Source of the DNA: Spirochaetales bacterium
GTDB lineage: Bacteria > Spirochaetota > Spirochaetia > Sphaerochaetales > Sphaerochaetaceae
Direction: 5' to 3'
Assembly (NCBI GenBank): GCA_012519125.1
Contig: JAAYQY010000087.1
Coordinates: 1-15,364, forward strand
DNA length: 15,364 nt
The notes beneath the pieces were generated by a model. The model saw only the letters and a list, made by a program, of their open reading frames with translations, was not told the origin of the DNA and made no database searches. This document shows positions 14,818 to 15,364 of the stretch, in pieces. Each line of letters starts with the position of its first letter. Position 1 is the stretch's first letter. Made by a program: the position numbers and the translations under genes.

Positions 14818-15364
14818 ATGCACGAACTTAGGTATTTTGACAATGCGGCAACCACGGTGATGAGTGAATCAGCACTTGCAACCTATCAACATGTCGCCAG
14901 CATCTATATTGGGAATCCCTCTGCCCTCCACCAGAAAGGACTTGAAGCCAAGGCCTATCTGCAGGAGTGCCGTACCCGTATAGCCAATCTATTGCAGGTG
15001 CAAGAGGGTGAACTCACCTTCACCAGCGGAGCGACCGAAGCGAACGCCATCGTACTGCAAAGCCTTGTCTGGAAACAACAGAAAGGGCACGTCATTCTCA
15101 GTTCGATAGAGCATCCCTCGGTAAGTGAGTTTGGACGGCTTCTGAAGCACCTTGGCTGGAAGGTCAGTTTTCTCAATGCCCCTGGCGGCTTCATCCGCTG
15201 CGAGGACCTGAAAAAGGAACTCACCAAACAGACAAGGCTCGTCTCGCTGATGTTGGTCAACAATGTGGTGGGGTCCATCCAGGACATCGCATCGCTGGTA
15301 CAGACCGTACGTGAGTTTGAAACACAGACAGGTGGCAGGCATATCCACTTCCATACCGATGCAA
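14818..15364 (+). CDS. Cysteine desulfurase, NifS/IscS family (5' part, runs off the right edge)
   Basis: 182 residues are visible of about 380 expected. This is a PLP-dependent class V aminotransferase fold that removes sulfur from cysteine for Fe-S cluster or tRNA thiolation. Visible family motifs: YFDNAATT (6-13), GNPSALHQKG (32-41), FTSGATEANA (68-77; PLP phosphate loop), IEHPSV (97-102; His99 stacks on PLP), VNNVVGSIQ (147-155) and HTDA (179-182; Asp that contacts the PLP ring nitrogen). The usual VNNE.G reads VNNVVG, so the Glu is Val150. The PLP lysine and catalytic cysteine loop lie beyond the window, so NifS-like and IscS-like types cannot be told apart. Starts at 14818 or in-frame ATG 14809 are both possible; neither has a clear ribosome binding site, and a stop lies in frame at 14800. 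An Fe-S supply role would suit the Fe-S-rich Rnf complex, but the genes are not linked. Confidence 0.92.
   Translation, partial: MHELRYFDNAATTVMSESALATYQHVASIYIGNPSALHQKGLEAKAYLQECRTRIANLLQVQEGELTFTSGATEANAIVLQSLVWKQQKGHVILSSIEHPSVSEFGRLLKHLGWKVSFLNAPGGFIRCEDLKKELTKQTRLVSLMLVNNVVGSIQDIASLVQTVREFETQTGGRHIHFHTDA

Overview
The window looks like a piece of a medium-GC chromosome from an anaerobic, fermentative bacterium. It fits best a spirochaete of the Sphaerochaeta/Treponema type. This is inferred from three things: an Rnf operon in the order C-D-G-E-A-B, a short HrpA-type DEAH helicase of about 840 residues (a size I recall for spirochaete HrpA), and the style of the proteins. No rRNA or other taxonomic marker is present, so the assignment is tentative. 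I see no mobile element, CRISPR array, tRNA or rRNA. No gene-free stretch exceeds about 120 bases.

Left block, minus strand (7454 down to 1). One tightly packed transcription unit reads rnfC-rnfD-rnfG-rnfE-rnfA-rnfB, then a GH57/4-alpha-glucanotransferase-like gene, then prfB. Three of the junctions are 4-base ATGA overlaps, and the remaining gaps are 1 to 16 bases. The six Rnf proteins form the membrane ferredoxin:NAD+ oxidoreductase, which couples electron transfer to ion pumping. The GH57-like protein keeps the fold signature of the family, but its catalytic motifs have decayed. prfB (release factor 2) carries the classic autoregulatory +1 frameshift site and runs off the left edge.

Centre. 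A short AT-rich divergent region (7455-7539) holds overlapping, back-to-back promoters. They drive the Rnf operon leftward and, rightward, an unrecognised P-loop ATPase fused to an Asp23/Gls24-like domain. The stop codon of that gene overlaps the stop codon of the converging poly(A) polymerase gene (pcnB). A second divergent region (9681-9797), rich in overlapping inverted repeats, separates pcnB from hisS.

Right block. hisS and an hrpA-like helicase overlap by four bases and form a plus-strand pair concerned with translation and RNA. aroB (shikimate pathway) converges on the helicase with only seven bases between the stop codons. A NifS/IscS-type cysteine desulfurase diverges from aroB and runs off the right edge.

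The most interesting points are these: the P-loop/Asp23 fusion; the catalytically eroded GH57 protein inside the Rnf-prfB operon; atypical cofactor sites in RnfB (one ferredoxin cluster apparently lost cleanly) and RnfG (Ser where the flavin-bearing Thr is expected); and symmetric promoter and inverted-repeat architecture at the divergent junctions.
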